Source: Acidobacteriota bacterium (GTDB taxonomy: Bacteria > Acidobacteriota > Terriglobia > Acidiferrales > UBA7541). From it: 11,694 nt of DNA. A program made the translations under genes and the position numbers. Every line of letters starts with the position of its first letter. Position 1 is the first letter of the stretch. Under the pieces are notes generated by a model. That model was not told the origin of the DNA, searched no databases, and was given only the letters and a program-made list of their open reading frames with translations. The stretch is from assembly GCA_003161195.1 (NCBI GenBank), contig PMOV01000165.1, forward strand, positions 5,454 through 17,147, in the 5' to 3' direction. Shown piece by piece: positions 1-7,658 of the stretch.

Positions 1-21
1 GACGGGGAGCCGATCGCAAAC

Positions 22-3000
22 TTGTTACCGTACAGCATGACCGCGTTGGCATTTCTGGCGGCGACCGCGTTGGTAGCCGGCTTCTTCGCGTACATCTACA
101 ACATCAAGCGCCAGGACTACCTGCTGCTGTGGACCGTGGCGTGGGGTCTGCTCGCGTTGCAATTCGCCGGGCCCGCCACCGCTGAGTGGCTGCCGCCCAG
201 CGCGCTCGAGGTAGCGTTTCGCCACACACTGTGGGGCTGGGCGGGAATCTTTTTCTTTCTCGGTGCGCAGCGCTACGCTTGCCGCAAGGTGTGGACCATT
301 CCCGCCGCGGTGGCGGCCGCGGTCTTGCTGCTCTGGTCGCTGGCCAACGGCGGCAAAGCCTTTAACGTTCCTCCGATAGTGCTGCCTTCCGCGGCGATTT
401 TCCTCGGCGTAGCCGTGCTGTTCTGGCGCGAAAATCGGCGGCAGGAAACACTCGCCGACCGGTTGCTGGCGATTTCCTTCACCGGTTGGGCGGCGTTGCG
501 CGTGGCGCTGTCCTATATTTTCAGCGACACTTCCGGGCAAACCCTGGCCAGCGTACGCACCGTTGGCACGTTGCCGGCCGCATTCGTCGCCATGCTCATG
601 GTTATGGCCCTGTACGAAGAAGAGAAACGCCGCATCGAGCGCAACATGCTGGCGCTCTCCAACCTGAACCTGGCCACCTCCAGTTTTGTCGGCGGCGAAA
701 TTCAACGCATGCTCTCGCAAGCCTTGGACCGCGTGCTCGGTGTGGTGCGCCTGCCCGCTGGCGCACTCTTCTTGCATCATGGCGATCCGCAAGGGCCAAC
801 CTTCGTGGTGGCCGCGGGATTGAGCGACGACTTCTGCCGCGCGGCGCAGAGCGAAGGTTTGGACGATTACCTGGTCGGCCTGGTGTCGCGGCTCGGCGGC
901 TTGCTCGGCTTCCGCGATCTGCGTGATGACGGCTTGAATGCCTTGGAAAAAGAAGAATCCATCCGGCGCTTCCGCGAATTGATGCTCGCGCAGGGCATGC
1001 GCAGCGTGGTGGCTATCAGCCTGCAAGCCAAAGAACAGGCCTTTGGCGTTTTACTGCTCGGCACGCCGGATTCGCGGCGCTTCACGCCCGCGGAATTGCG
1101 GCTGCTCTTGGCGCTGGGACACCAGATCGGCATGGCCGTCGAGAATAGCTATCTAATCCAGCAAACTTCGCGGCGTTCCGAAGAGCTGCACGTGCTCAAC
1201 GAAATCGGCCGCGCGCTCAGCTCCACGCTCCACAAGGAAGATTTGTTACGCAAAATCTGGGAAGAGCTGCGGCGGCTTTTTGACGTGGAAAATTTTTATA
1301 TCGCGGAATATAACGCCGCGAATGACGAGATCGTCTTTGACCTGGAGATGATCGACGGCGAGCGCATGGCCAGGCGCACGCGCCCGGCGGGCAATCATAT
1401 TACCGAGTACGTGATTCGCACCCGGCAGCCGGTGCTCATTCGCGACAATTATGCCGCGGAAGTGCGCAAGCTGGGCATCGAGCCCATTCGCGACAAAGGC
1501 TGCTTCTGCGGCGTGCCCCTCGTCGCCTACGATCACGTCATCGGCGCTCTGGCCGTTTTTTCCGATCACGAGCGCGCCTTCGATGAAGGCCATCTGGAAC
1601 TGATTCGCGTGCTGGCCAGCGAAGCCAGTATCGCCATTGAGAACGCGCGGCTATTTCAGGAAGAGCGCACCAAAGCGCGGCACCTGGCGCTGCTCAACAC
1701 CATTTCCAAGAATGCCATCGCCACCTTGAATCCCGACGAAATGCTGGCCAAGATTACCGGCCAGCTCGAACAAGGTCTGACCTACGACCACATCGGCATT
1801 GGCACGCTCGAGTATGCGACGCGCGAAATTGTGATTCAGTCGGAAGCGGGTGCGCGACGCGGAGCTCTGGGCCGGCGCATTCCGCTCGATTCCGGCCTGA
1901 TCGGACACGTGGCCCGCAACGGACAAGTCGCGCAGTTTCAGGCTCACTCCACCGCCGAGTCCGGGGCGCACCCACTGCTCGAAAACACCGTGTCCGCCGT
2001 GGCCCTGCCGCTCTTCTACGCGGAGCAGTTGCACGGGATTTTGTACATCGAATCCGCCACCCCCGTGGATTTTTCCGAGGGCGAAAACATTTTGCTGCTG
2101 CGCACCCTGGCGGACCTCATCGCCGGCACGCTGCACAATTCGCTGTCCTTCCAGAAGGCCCAGGAGCAGGCCATCACCGATGGTTTGACCGGCGTAAAAA
2201 CCCACCGCTTCTTCATGGAAGCGCTCTCCGCGGAATGGAAACGTTCGACGCGCGCCGCACGAGCCTTTGCGCTGGTGCTCATGGACCTGGACCGCTTCAA
2301 ATTTGTGAACGATTTTTACGGCCACCTCGAAGGCGACCTGGTCTTGCAGCGCGTGGGCCATATTCTCGAAACCAACTGCCGCCGTTCGGACGTCGTGGCA
2401 CGCTATGGCGGCGATGAGTTTGTCATCCTCATGCCGGAAACTACTATGGAGCAGGCCCGGCAACTGGCCACGAAATTAAAAGGCTGGGTTTCTTCGGACC
2501 CACTGCTGCGCGAGAAAAATATCAGCGCCAGTTTCGGTATCGCCTGCTATCCGCTGCACGGCTCTTCGCCGCAGGAATTGATTCAGGTGGCCGATGCCTC
2601 GATGTACTTGTCCAAGCATCAGGGCGGCAACGCCGTTTCCACCGCGGATCACTTCGATCCCAATGAAGCCAAGAAGTGGAAGCGCGACGTGCTGGAAGCG
2701 TATCTCGGCGTAACGCTGAAGCGTCTTTTCTCGACCGGGCCGGATGCCTTTGAAGAAATCTATCAGCGCCTGAAACAGTTCACGGAATCGCTGGCTGCCA
2801 CCGAGAGCACCAACGGCACGCCTTCGCCGACGCCCTTCGGCGTCCAGGGTTTGCCGCAAGCGGTGCTGGACACGGTTACGTCCCTGGCCTACGCGATCGA
2901 CGCCAAGGATCACTACACGCAAGGGCACTCGCAGAAAGTTTCCGCTTATGCGGCGCTCATCGCCGAAGCCCTGGAAATGACCGACGCCGAAGTGGAAGAG

Positions 3001-3459
3001 ATTCGTTTGGGTGCGGTCTTGCACGACATCGGAAAAGTAGGCATACCGGAATCCATTTTGAACAAGAGCGGCCCGCTGAATCCCGAAGAGTGGGAAGTGA
3101 TGAAGTCCCACGTGATTTTTGGCGCCAAGATTCTGGACCCGCTGACGCCGCTGGCTTCCGTGCGCAAGATGGTCCTGCATCATCACGAATTCTTCGATGG
3201 CTCCGGCTACCCGGAAGCGCTAAGCGGCAACAATATTCCGCTGGGCGCGCGCATCATTGCGGTGGCCGACGCCTACGACACCATCACCAGCGATCGCACC
3301 TACAAGAAGGGGCGGCCCGCGGCAGACGCGCTGGCGGAGCTGGAACGCTGCGCCAACGCACAATTCGATCGCGCCATTGTGGAGCTATTCGTTCGCACCA
3401 TGCGCCAGTTGCCCAATCCAATCATTGAAGTGGCAGCAACCGTGGGCCCGCGAACCTAG
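22..3459 (+). CDS. 7TM membrane sensor, GAF-GAF-GAF-GGDEF-HD-GYP, c-di-GMP turnover protein
   Basis: Probable bifunctional cyclic-di-GMP enzyme at the inner membrane. About seven hydrophobic helices fill residues 5-200. Three GAF-like sensory domains follow (about 205-380, 388-545 and 550-705), then a GGDEF diguanylate cyclase (about 720-875), a linker and an HD-GYP phosphodiesterase (about 955-1130). The cyclase looks active: metal-binding MDLDRFKFVN at 754-763, GGDEF at 796-800, and a product-inhibition I-site RRSD at 787-790, five residues before GGDEF. The phosphodiesterase has HD at 1001-1002 in LHDIGKVGIP, HHHE at 1053-1056, DGSGYP at 1059-1064 and the usual ADAYDTITSDRTYKKG stretch. 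Domain order and motifs are seen. Opposing activities in one chain are inferred, and which dominates cannot be told. The start is uncertain. TTG at 22 has GGGGAG 12 nt upstream, ATG at 37 lacks a ribosome site, and the frame is open to the window edge, so the true start may lie outside. Confidence 0.93.
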   Translation: MLPYSMTALAFLAATALVAGFFAYIYNIKRQDYLLLWTVAWGLLALQFAGPATAEWLPPSALEVAFRHTLWGWAGIFFFLGAQRYACRKVWTIPAAVAAAVLLLWSLANGGKAFNVPPIVLPSAAIFLGVAVLFWRENRRQETLADRLLAISFTGWAALRVALSYIFSDTSGQTLASVRTVGTLPAAFVAMLMVMALYEEEKRRIERNMLALSNLNLATSSFVGGEIQRMLSQALDRVLGVVRLPAGALFLHHGDPQGPTFVVAAGLSDDFCRAAQSEGLDDYLVGLVSRLGGLLGFRDLRDDGLNALEKEESIRRFRELMLAQGMRSVVAISLQAKEQAFGVLLLGTPDSRRFTPAELRLLLALGHQIGMAVENSYLIQQTSRRSEELHVLNEIGRALSSTLHKEDLLRKIWEELRRLFDVENFYIAEYNAANDEIVFDLEMIDGERMARRTRPAGNHITEYVIRTRQPVLIRDNYAAEVRKLGIEPIRDKGCFCGVPLVAYDHVIGALAVFSDHERAFDEGHLELIRVLASEASIAIENARLFQEERTKARHLALLNTISKNAIATLNPDEMLAKITGQLEQGLTYDHIGIGTLEYATREIVIQSEAGARRGALGRRIPLDSGLIGHVARNGQVAQFQAHSTAESGAHPLLENTVSAVALPLFYAEQLHGILYIESATPVDFSEGENILLLRTLADLIAGTLHNSLSFQKAQEQAITDGLTGVKTHRFFMEALSAEWKRSTRAARAFALVLMDLDRFKFVNDFYGHLEGDLVLQRVGHILETNCRRSDVVARYGGDEFVILMPETTMEQARQLATKLKGWVSSDPLLREKNISASFGIACYPLHGSSPQELIQVADASMYLSKHQGGNAVSTADHFDPNEAKKWKRDVLEAYLGVTLKRLFSTGPDAFEEIYQRLKQFTESLAATESTNGTPSPTPFGVQGLPQAVLDTVTSLAYAIDAKDHYTQGHSQKVSAYAALIAEALEMTDAEVEEIRLGAVLHDIGKVGIPESILNKSGPLNPEEWEVMKSHVIFGAKILDPLTPLASVRKMVLHHHEFFDGSGYPEALSGNNIPLGARIIAVADAYDTITSDRTYKKGRPAADALAELERCANAQFDRAIVELFVRTMRQLPNPIIEVAATVGPRT

Positions 3460-3738
3460 CCGCGTGCGTTCGCGCAGGTGAGACGCGCCTCTAAGAATAC
3501 CTGCCCTATCATCAGCAGGAACGAAATCGCGTAAGACCCTATACCCCCACCCCGTTCCAGCGTAAGTGTTCATTCTAGGGAGGTTACATGAGGCATTTGC
3601 GGAAGTGTTCATTCTAGTGGAGTTATGCGGGCTGTTTTTGTAACTGTTGATTCTAAAGGGGTAAGGCTCACTGTATGGGTGCGCAAAATTGGGGGCGAAA
3701 CCCGATTCAAGAGACCTAGATGCTCTCCAAACACTCCA
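3460..3738. other. Intergenic region between convergent genes
   Basis: No convincing gene lies in this 279-nt stretch, which separates the 3' ends of the c-di-GMP gene and the minus-strand operon. A weak hairpin, CCTGC at 3500-3504 paired with GCAGG at 3515-3519 across a 10-nt loop, could be a transcript end, but it has no T-tract. The second half holds three degenerate 39-bp-spaced units, listed separately. A 66-codon plus-strand frame beginning at ATG 3625 runs antisense into the transglutaminase gene and is not believed to be real. Confidence 0.6.
3564..3680 (+). repeat. Three degenerate units with an exact 39-bp period
   Basis: The core AAGTGTTCATTCTA occurs at 3564-3577 and again at 3603-3616. 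A diverged copy, AACTGTTGATTCTA, lies at 3642-3655. Each start is exactly 39 bp after the last. Copies 1 and 2 stay similar for about 23 bp, and each core is followed by a purine-rich GGAGGTTA, GGAGTTA or GGGGTAA stretch. In copies 1 and 2 that stretch precedes an ATG (3588 and 3625), so it resembles a ribosome binding site. The ATG at 3588 opens a frame of only nine codons, closed by the TAG in copy 2. The periodicity is direct observation. Whether this is a decayed tandem repeat, a dispersed intergenic element or a regulator-binding array is unknown. Confidence 0.65.
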
Positions 3739-4686
3739 TCATTGCTGCTGTTGCTGTTGTTGGTCGAATTCGGCTTGGTCGGCGGGGCCGAATTGCTTCA
3801 TGCGGATGACCGTGGCGGGGGGTAATTCTTCTGGCTCCGGGGTGTCCACCGTATTGACGGTTACCAGGACGCTTAGTTCGCGTTCGGGTTCGCCTTTGAA
3901 GACGCCGCGCGTGGGGGGAACGTCGGAATAGTCGCGGCCGAGGGCTACGCGGATGTGGCGTTCACTGGCGAGGAGATTGTTGGTGGGATCGAACGCCGTC
4001 CAGCCGCATTCGCCGAGGTAGGCTTCGACCCAAGCGTGGGTAGCGCCCGCGGGAGAGCGGTCTTTGTTGGCGTCTTGATGGAAAAGGTAGCCGCTGACGT
4101 ACCGCGCGGGGATGCGGAGCCCGCGCAGCAGGGTGATCATGATGTGGGCGAAGTCCTGGCAGACGCCTTTGCGGGATTCGAGGGAATGGTCGATGGGGGA
4201 ATGGACTTCGGTGCTCTCGGGAACGTAGTCGAAGGCCTGGTAGATGGCGGCGTTGAGTTCAAGCAGAAGTTCGTAGGGTTTGTCGCGGCGCTCCACGCGC
4301 AGCTCGGTGGCTAGTTTTTCCAGCAAATCCGTGGGGCGGGCGAAATGGCTGGGAAGGAGCATTTCCCAATAGTCGCCTTTGGCGACCTGAGCGTCGAGAT
4401 CGGTCCAACTGGTATCGGGAGCGGAGTCGACGGGGGGCGTGACGTCGACGATGGCCTGGGCGTCAACTTCGATGGCGTTGGTGCGGCCGGGAATATCGAA
4501 ATGGTGGACCATGTTGCCGAAGAAATCGCGGTAGACCATGACGCTGGCCTGGGGTAGGACGCCTAAAGAAAACGTCATGCAGCGCTGGCGGGCGTCGGTA
4601 CGCGGTTGCATGCGGACTTCCATGACGCTTTCGCGCACGGGAGGGTCATAGCCGAAGCGGGTGATGTGCCTTATGGAGTAGGCCAT
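3739..4686 (-). CDS. Transglutaminase-like (papain-fold) protein with C-terminal polyglutamine tail
   Basis: A 315-residue member of the bacterial transglutaminase-like superfamily. The N-terminal beta-rich domain (about 1-85) opens with MAYSIRHITRFGY, the usual start of this family and support for this ATG, which also has AAGGA 4 nt upstream. The catalytic core spans about 120-240, with the triad visible as Cys176 in GVCQDFAH, His217 in THAWVE and Asp233 in FDPTN. No signal peptide is seen, so it is probably cytoplasmic. Members found with alpha-E and circularly permuted ATP-grasp genes are predicted to act as peptidases or amide-transfer enzymes on the product of the ATP-grasp. That role is inference from the neighbourhood, not proven. 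It is the last gene of the operon, 115 nt after the alpha-E gene. Oddity: the protein ends FDQQQQQQQ, seven glutamines from a CAA/CAG run directly before the TGA stop, unlike anything else in the chain. Confidence 0.93.
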   Translation of the reverse strand: MAYSIRHITRFGYDPPVRESVMEVRMQPRTDARQRCMTFSLGVLPQASVMVYRDFFGNMVHHFDIPGRTNAIEVDAQAIVDVTPPVDSAPDTSWTDLDAQVAKGDYWEMLLPSHFARPTDLLEKLATELRVERRDKPYELLLELNAAIYQAFDYVPESTEVHSPIDHSLESRKGVCQDFAHIMITLLRGLRIPARYVSGYLFHQDANKDRSPAGATHAWVEAYLGECGWTAFDPTNNLLASERHIRVALGRDYSDVPPTRGVFKGEPERELSVLVTVNTVDTPEPEELPPATVIRMKQFGPADQAEFDQQQQQQQ

Positions 4687-4730
4687 GCGGTCCTTGCTGG
4701 GGAGGGGTGCGTGGCAGACGCTGACGAAAA

Positions 4731-4760
4731 GCGGATTCCTCGCTGCGCTCGGAATGACAA
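4731..4760. repeat. Dispersed palindromic intergenic repeat
   Basis: Read on the minus strand, this is the familiar short element with the core CATTCCGAGCGCAGCGAGG, followed by AATCCGCTTTTCG. The outer arms ATTCC (4735-4739) and GGAAT (4751-4755) pair, and a CGC/GCG inner symmetry can add to the stem. Near-identical sequences occur scattered through intergenic regions of many environmental bacterial genomes, a point from general familiarity rather than a search. It sits in the 115-nt gap between the alpha-E and transglutaminase genes. There it would be transcribed inside the operon and could act as an RNA stem affecting stability or partial termination. Confidence 0.6.
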
Positions 4761-4801
4761 GTTTACAGGTTCGGATGAACAGCGACTACAGGCGGGGAAG
4801 G

Positions 4802-5809
4802 TCATGAGGCCATCTCGGTCTCGACGGGGTAGTCGAAATAGATTTGGTGAATGGCGGAGTGAATGGCGCCGCACTCGGCGCGGACATTTTCCAAATAGCT
4901 GTAAGCACCGCCGGCCAGGATTTCTTCGATTTGGCTGAAGCTGAGCTGAGCGCGGAGGCGTCCGGCGATGCGCACGGGAAGCTTGGCTTTGCGTTCGGTG
5001 AGGTCGCCGATGACGTGGAGAGCGGCGTTCACGCGATCCACCGAGAAGCGCACGGAGTGCGGGAAGTCCGGATTGAGCAGCAGAAATTCGGCGGCGCGAA
5101 TCGGGACGATTTCCGCGGTGTAGGCCTTGCAGTAAGCCTCGAAGGCGCCGCAGCCGCGCAGCAAACCCACCCACTCGAGATATTCGGCGCTTTCCACCGC
5201 CTGTTCGGGCGTAAAGGCCATGCGCTTGAAGTGCGTGCCGGTGAGGCAGGAGATGGTTTCGGCACGCTCAACGAAGCGCCCGAGTTGGATGTATTGCCAG
5301 CCTTCGCCATGACTCATGGTGGAGTCGGTGATGCCCTGGAAGAGATGCGCGCCTTCCTGCACGGCGCGGAAGAAGCTGTGGGATTTGAGAATCCAGGAGT
5401 CCGCGGGCTGATTGTCGATGACTTCCAGATACAGGCGATTCAACTGCTCCCACATTTCGGAACTGCACTGTTCGCGGACGTGGCGGAGATTTTCACGCGC
5501 GATGGAGATGCAGGAAACGATGGAAGAGTGGTTAGCGCGGCTGAAGACCAGAGTGTTGACGAGATTATCGGGATTTACTTCGCCGGCGGGAGCGGGGGTG
5601 CGCAGAGCTTCGAGGAGGAAGCGCCAGCGGCCGGCGCCCGCCTCGGGGGATTGATCGAGCCAGAGCTGCAATTCAACGTCGACCAAGCGGGCGGTGTGTT
5701 CGGCGCGCTCGAGGTAACGGCTCATCCAGTAAAGATTGTCCGCCACGCGGGAAAGCATGCCGGCACCGCGCTGGAAGGAACGGACATAAAAGTTGCGTGG
5801 CGGGCGCAT
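4802..5809 (-). CDS. Alpha-E domain protein (DUF403 family)
   Basis: A 335-residue, mostly helical protein of the alpha-E family, named for conserved glutamates on helices. It shows YLERAEHTARL at 32-42, SRANHSSIVSCISIARENLRHVRE at 90-113, IDNQ at 131-134, a second FVERAETI at 179-186 and NPDFPHSVRFSVDRVNAAL at 246-264. Biochemical function is unknown. Family members almost always sit beside a circularly permuted ATP-grasp gene and are thought to partner it. The ATG at 5807-5809 starts 5 nt after the stop of the upstream ATP-grasp gene, with TAAGG overlapping that stop, so translational coupling is likely. Family members usually begin at MLSRVADNLYWMSRYLERAE, which here is Met18 (5758). That start would give 318 residues but has no clear ribosome site, so the first 17 residues are doubtful. 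Confidence 0.92.
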   Translation of the reverse strand: MRPPRNFYVRSFQRGAGMLSRVADNLYWMSRYLERAEHTARLVDVELQLWLDQSPEAGAGRWRFLLEALRTPAPAGEVNPDNLVNTLVFSRANHSSIVSCISIARENLRHVREQCSSEMWEQLNRLYLEVIDNQPADSWILKSHSFFRAVQEGAHLFQGITDSTMSHGEGWQYIQLGRFVERAETISCLTGTHFKRMAFTPEQAVESAEYLEWVGLLRGCGAFEAYCKAYTAEIVPIRAAEFLLLNPDFPHSVRFSVDRVNAALHVIGDLTERKAKLPVRIAGRLRAQLSFSQIEEILAGGAYSYLENVRAECGAIHSAIHQIYFDYPVETEMAS

Positions 5810-5814
5810 GTGCC

Positions 5815-7461
5815 TTAGACGGCGGCGTCCGCAGTGTCGCTGGGGGCCACGAAGGTCTCGAAATTGGCGCCGTTGACGACGCGGAAGTCGCCTTTTGTGG
5901 GAGTTTCACGGAGAACCCAGGTATCTTTGCTGCCGCCACCTTGCGAGGAATTCACGACGAGAGAACCTTTGGGCAGCGCGACGCGCGTCAGGCCACCCGG
6001 GACGAGCGTGACTTTTTCGCCGAACAGGATGTAGGGGCGGAGATCGATGTGGCGGGATTCGACTTCGCCGTCGATGAGGCACGGGGCGCTGGATAAAGAG
6101 AGCGTGGGTTGCGCGATATAGTTGCGCGGGTCGGCTTGAATGCGCGCGCGGAAGGCTTCGCGCTGCAGGACGCTGCTGTGCGGGCCGATAAGCATGCCGT
6201 AACCGCCGGATTCGCCGACGGCTTTGACGACCATGGTGTCGAGATGCTCGAGGACGTGCTTGCGGTGCTTGTCATTGGTCATCAGGAAGGTTTGCACGTT
6301 GGGAATGATGGGATCCTGATCGAGGTAGTAGCGGATGATTTCGGGCACGTAGGCGTAGACGGCTTTATCGTCGGCGACGCCCGTGCCGATGGCGTTGGCC
6401 AGAGTAACGTTGCCGGCGCGGTAGGCGTTGAAGAGGCCGGGGACGCCAAGGATGGAGTCGCGGCGGAAGCAGAGGGGGTCGACGAAATCGTCATCGACGC
6501 GGCGATAGATGACGTCGACGCGGCGCAAGCCGGAGGTGGTGCGCATATAAACGACGTTGTTGTGGACCAGGAGATCGCGGCCTTCGACCAGCTCGATGCC
6601 CATCTGCTGCGCCAGAAACGTGTGCTCGAAGTAGGCGGAGTTGCCGACGCCGGGGGTGAGCAGGGCGACCGTGGGATCGGCACGCAAAGGACAATTGGCC
6701 GGGGCCATGCTGCGCAGGGTGGCCAGGAGGGCTTGCGGGTAGTGGTCGATGGGCCAGACGCCGTAGTCCTGAAACATCGTGGGAAATACGCGCTTGAGAA
6801 CTTTGCGATTTGCCAGCATGTAGCTGACGCCGCTGGGGACGCGGAGATTGTCTTCGAGGACGGCAAAGCTGCCGTCCGGCAGGCGCACAAGATCGGTGCC
6901 GCAAATATTGACGTAGATATCGCGCGGGACGCTGAGGCCGCGCATTTCGCGGCGGAAGTGGCGGCAACTGTAGATGAGTTCGCGCGGGACGATGCCGTCG
7001 TTGAGGATTTTGCCGTCGTGGTAAATGTCTTTCAGGAAGAGATTGAGGGCGGTGATGCGCTGGGTTAAGCCCTTTTCAATCTGGGCCCACTCGCGGGCCA
7101 GGATGATGCGCGGCACGAGATCGTTGGGAAAGATGCGTTCGGTGCCTTCCTTGTTTCCGTACACGGTGAAGGTGATGCCTTCGTGGAGGAAGGACAAGTC
7201 GGCGGCTTGCTGGCTTTTGCGCAGCTCTTCGGGGGGGAGACCGAGCAAGGTCTGATGCAGCGCGCGATATTGCGGGCGCGGGACGCCGGGAGCCTCGAAC
7301 ATCTCGTCGTAGGCTTTGTCTAACTGATAGTTCACAAAGGAAGAATAAGCTAAATTTCGTGCCGGGATGGCGCTGGATGTCATGGCAGGTTTCCGCAACA
7401 AAGCGAGCTGCTCCCCGTGCGGGGGCTGCATGCTTGACGGAACAATGCCTCCTTGACTCAC
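5815..7461 (-). CDS. Circularly permuted ATP-grasp type 2 protein, predicted amidoligase
   Basis: A 548-residue protein of the circularly permuted ATP-grasp family (the DUF404/DUF407 architecture). Recognisable family stretches are YDEMFE at 51-56, DIYVNICGTDLVRLPDGSFAVLEDN from 181, NLRVPSGVSYMLANR at 205-219, VDVIYRRVDDDFVDPL at 315-330, the glycine-rich VGESGGYGMLIGP at 415-427, HIDLRPYILFG at 471-481 and NSSQGGGSKDTWVL at 504-517. ATP-grasp enzymes form amide bonds through acyl-phosphates. This subgroup is predicted to make a peptide or peptide-modified product, but the substrate is unknown. It is the first gene of a minus-strand operon with alpha-E and transglutaminase-like genes. The start is uncertain. 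GTG at 7461 has GGAGG 11 nt upstream and is chosen here. ATG at 7431 and ATG at 7383 (MTSSAIPARN) are alternatives giving 538 and 522 residues, and the first 26 residues look unconserved. Confidence 0.92.
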   Translation of the reverse strand: MSQGGIVPSSMQPPHGEQLALLRKPAMTSSAIPARNLAYSSFVNYQLDKAYDEMFEAPGVPRPQYRALHQTLLGLPPEELRKSQQAADLSFLHEGITFTVYGNKEGTERIFPNDLVPRIILAREWAQIEKGLTQRITALNLFLKDIYHDGKILNDGIVPRELIYSCRHFRREMRGLSVPRDIYVNICGTDLVRLPDGSFAVLEDNLRVPSGVSYMLANRKVLKRVFPTMFQDYGVWPIDHYPQALLATLRSMAPANCPLRADPTVALLTPGVGNSAYFEHTFLAQQMGIELVEGRDLLVHNNVVYMRTTSGLRRVDVIYRRVDDDFVDPLCFRRDSILGVPGLFNAYRAGNVTLANAIGTGVADDKAVYAYVPEIIRYYLDQDPIIPNVQTFLMTNDKHRKHVLEHLDTMVVKAVGESGGYGMLIGPHSSVLQREAFRARIQADPRNYIAQPTLSLSSAPCLIDGEVESRHIDLRPYILFGEKVTLVPGGLTRVALPKGSLVVNSSQGGGSKDTWVLRETPTKGDFRVVNGANFETFVAPSDTADAAV

Positions 7462-7472
7462 GCGGACAAGTA

Positions 7473-7477
7473 CCTCC
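7473..7477 (-). promoter_or_regulatory. Ribosome binding site for the GTG start at 7461
   Basis: The minus strand reads GGAGG here, 11 nt before GTG 7461. This is the reason for preferring that start over the downstream ATGs. A second, stronger-looking AAGGAGG lies inside the predicted coding sequence at 7448-7454, but it is 16 nt from ATG 7431, beyond the usual range. Confidence 0.4.
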
Positions 7478-7658
7478 GGCAGGAAGCTACCGGACCCCTA
7501 GGGCAGCGCTGGAGGATCAACTGTAGGCTGCGGGCAAGTGGGAGTCCAATCGAAAACGTGGATACTGTGAATAGCTTTTATGCAGGCTGGGCGGGGATTC
7601 GCCTGTAGGGCGGCATCGTCTCGGTACCGTCGGGGTAGGGTGATTGGTATGCTGCTTT

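Noticed and set aside
25..1026. Minus-strand open frame opposite the membrane sensor
   Set aside because: His/Gln/Arg-rich shadow lying across the TM and first GAF region of the well-supported plus-strand gene.
3500..3519. Hairpin CCTGC...GCAGG as terminator of the c-di-GMP gene
   Set aside because: Only a 5-bp stem, a 10-nt loop and no T-tract. It could be chance, so it is mentioned only under the intergenic region.
3625..3825. Possible small plus-strand gene starting MRAVFVTVDSKG
   Set aside because: Its start falls within the 39-bp repeat array and its second half is antisense to the transglutaminase 3' end, where the Leu run is just the polyglutamine codons read backwards.
4844..5818. 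Plus-strand open frame (324 codons) opposite the alpha-E gene
   Set aside because: Codon-phase shadow of a clear family member. The product looks like low-complexity Gly/Ala/Val/Glu sequence without domains and has no matching operon.
6109..7068. Plus-strand open frame (319 codons) opposite the ATP-grasp gene
   Set aside because: Same reasoning: the Val/Asp/Ala/Gly-rich translation mirrors the codon usage of the real minus-strand gene.
7520..7560. Minus-strand promoter for the ATP-grasp operon (TTGGAC, 18-bp gap, TACAGT)
   Set aside because: Both hexamers match the consensus poorly (about four of six), not better than chance in this composition.
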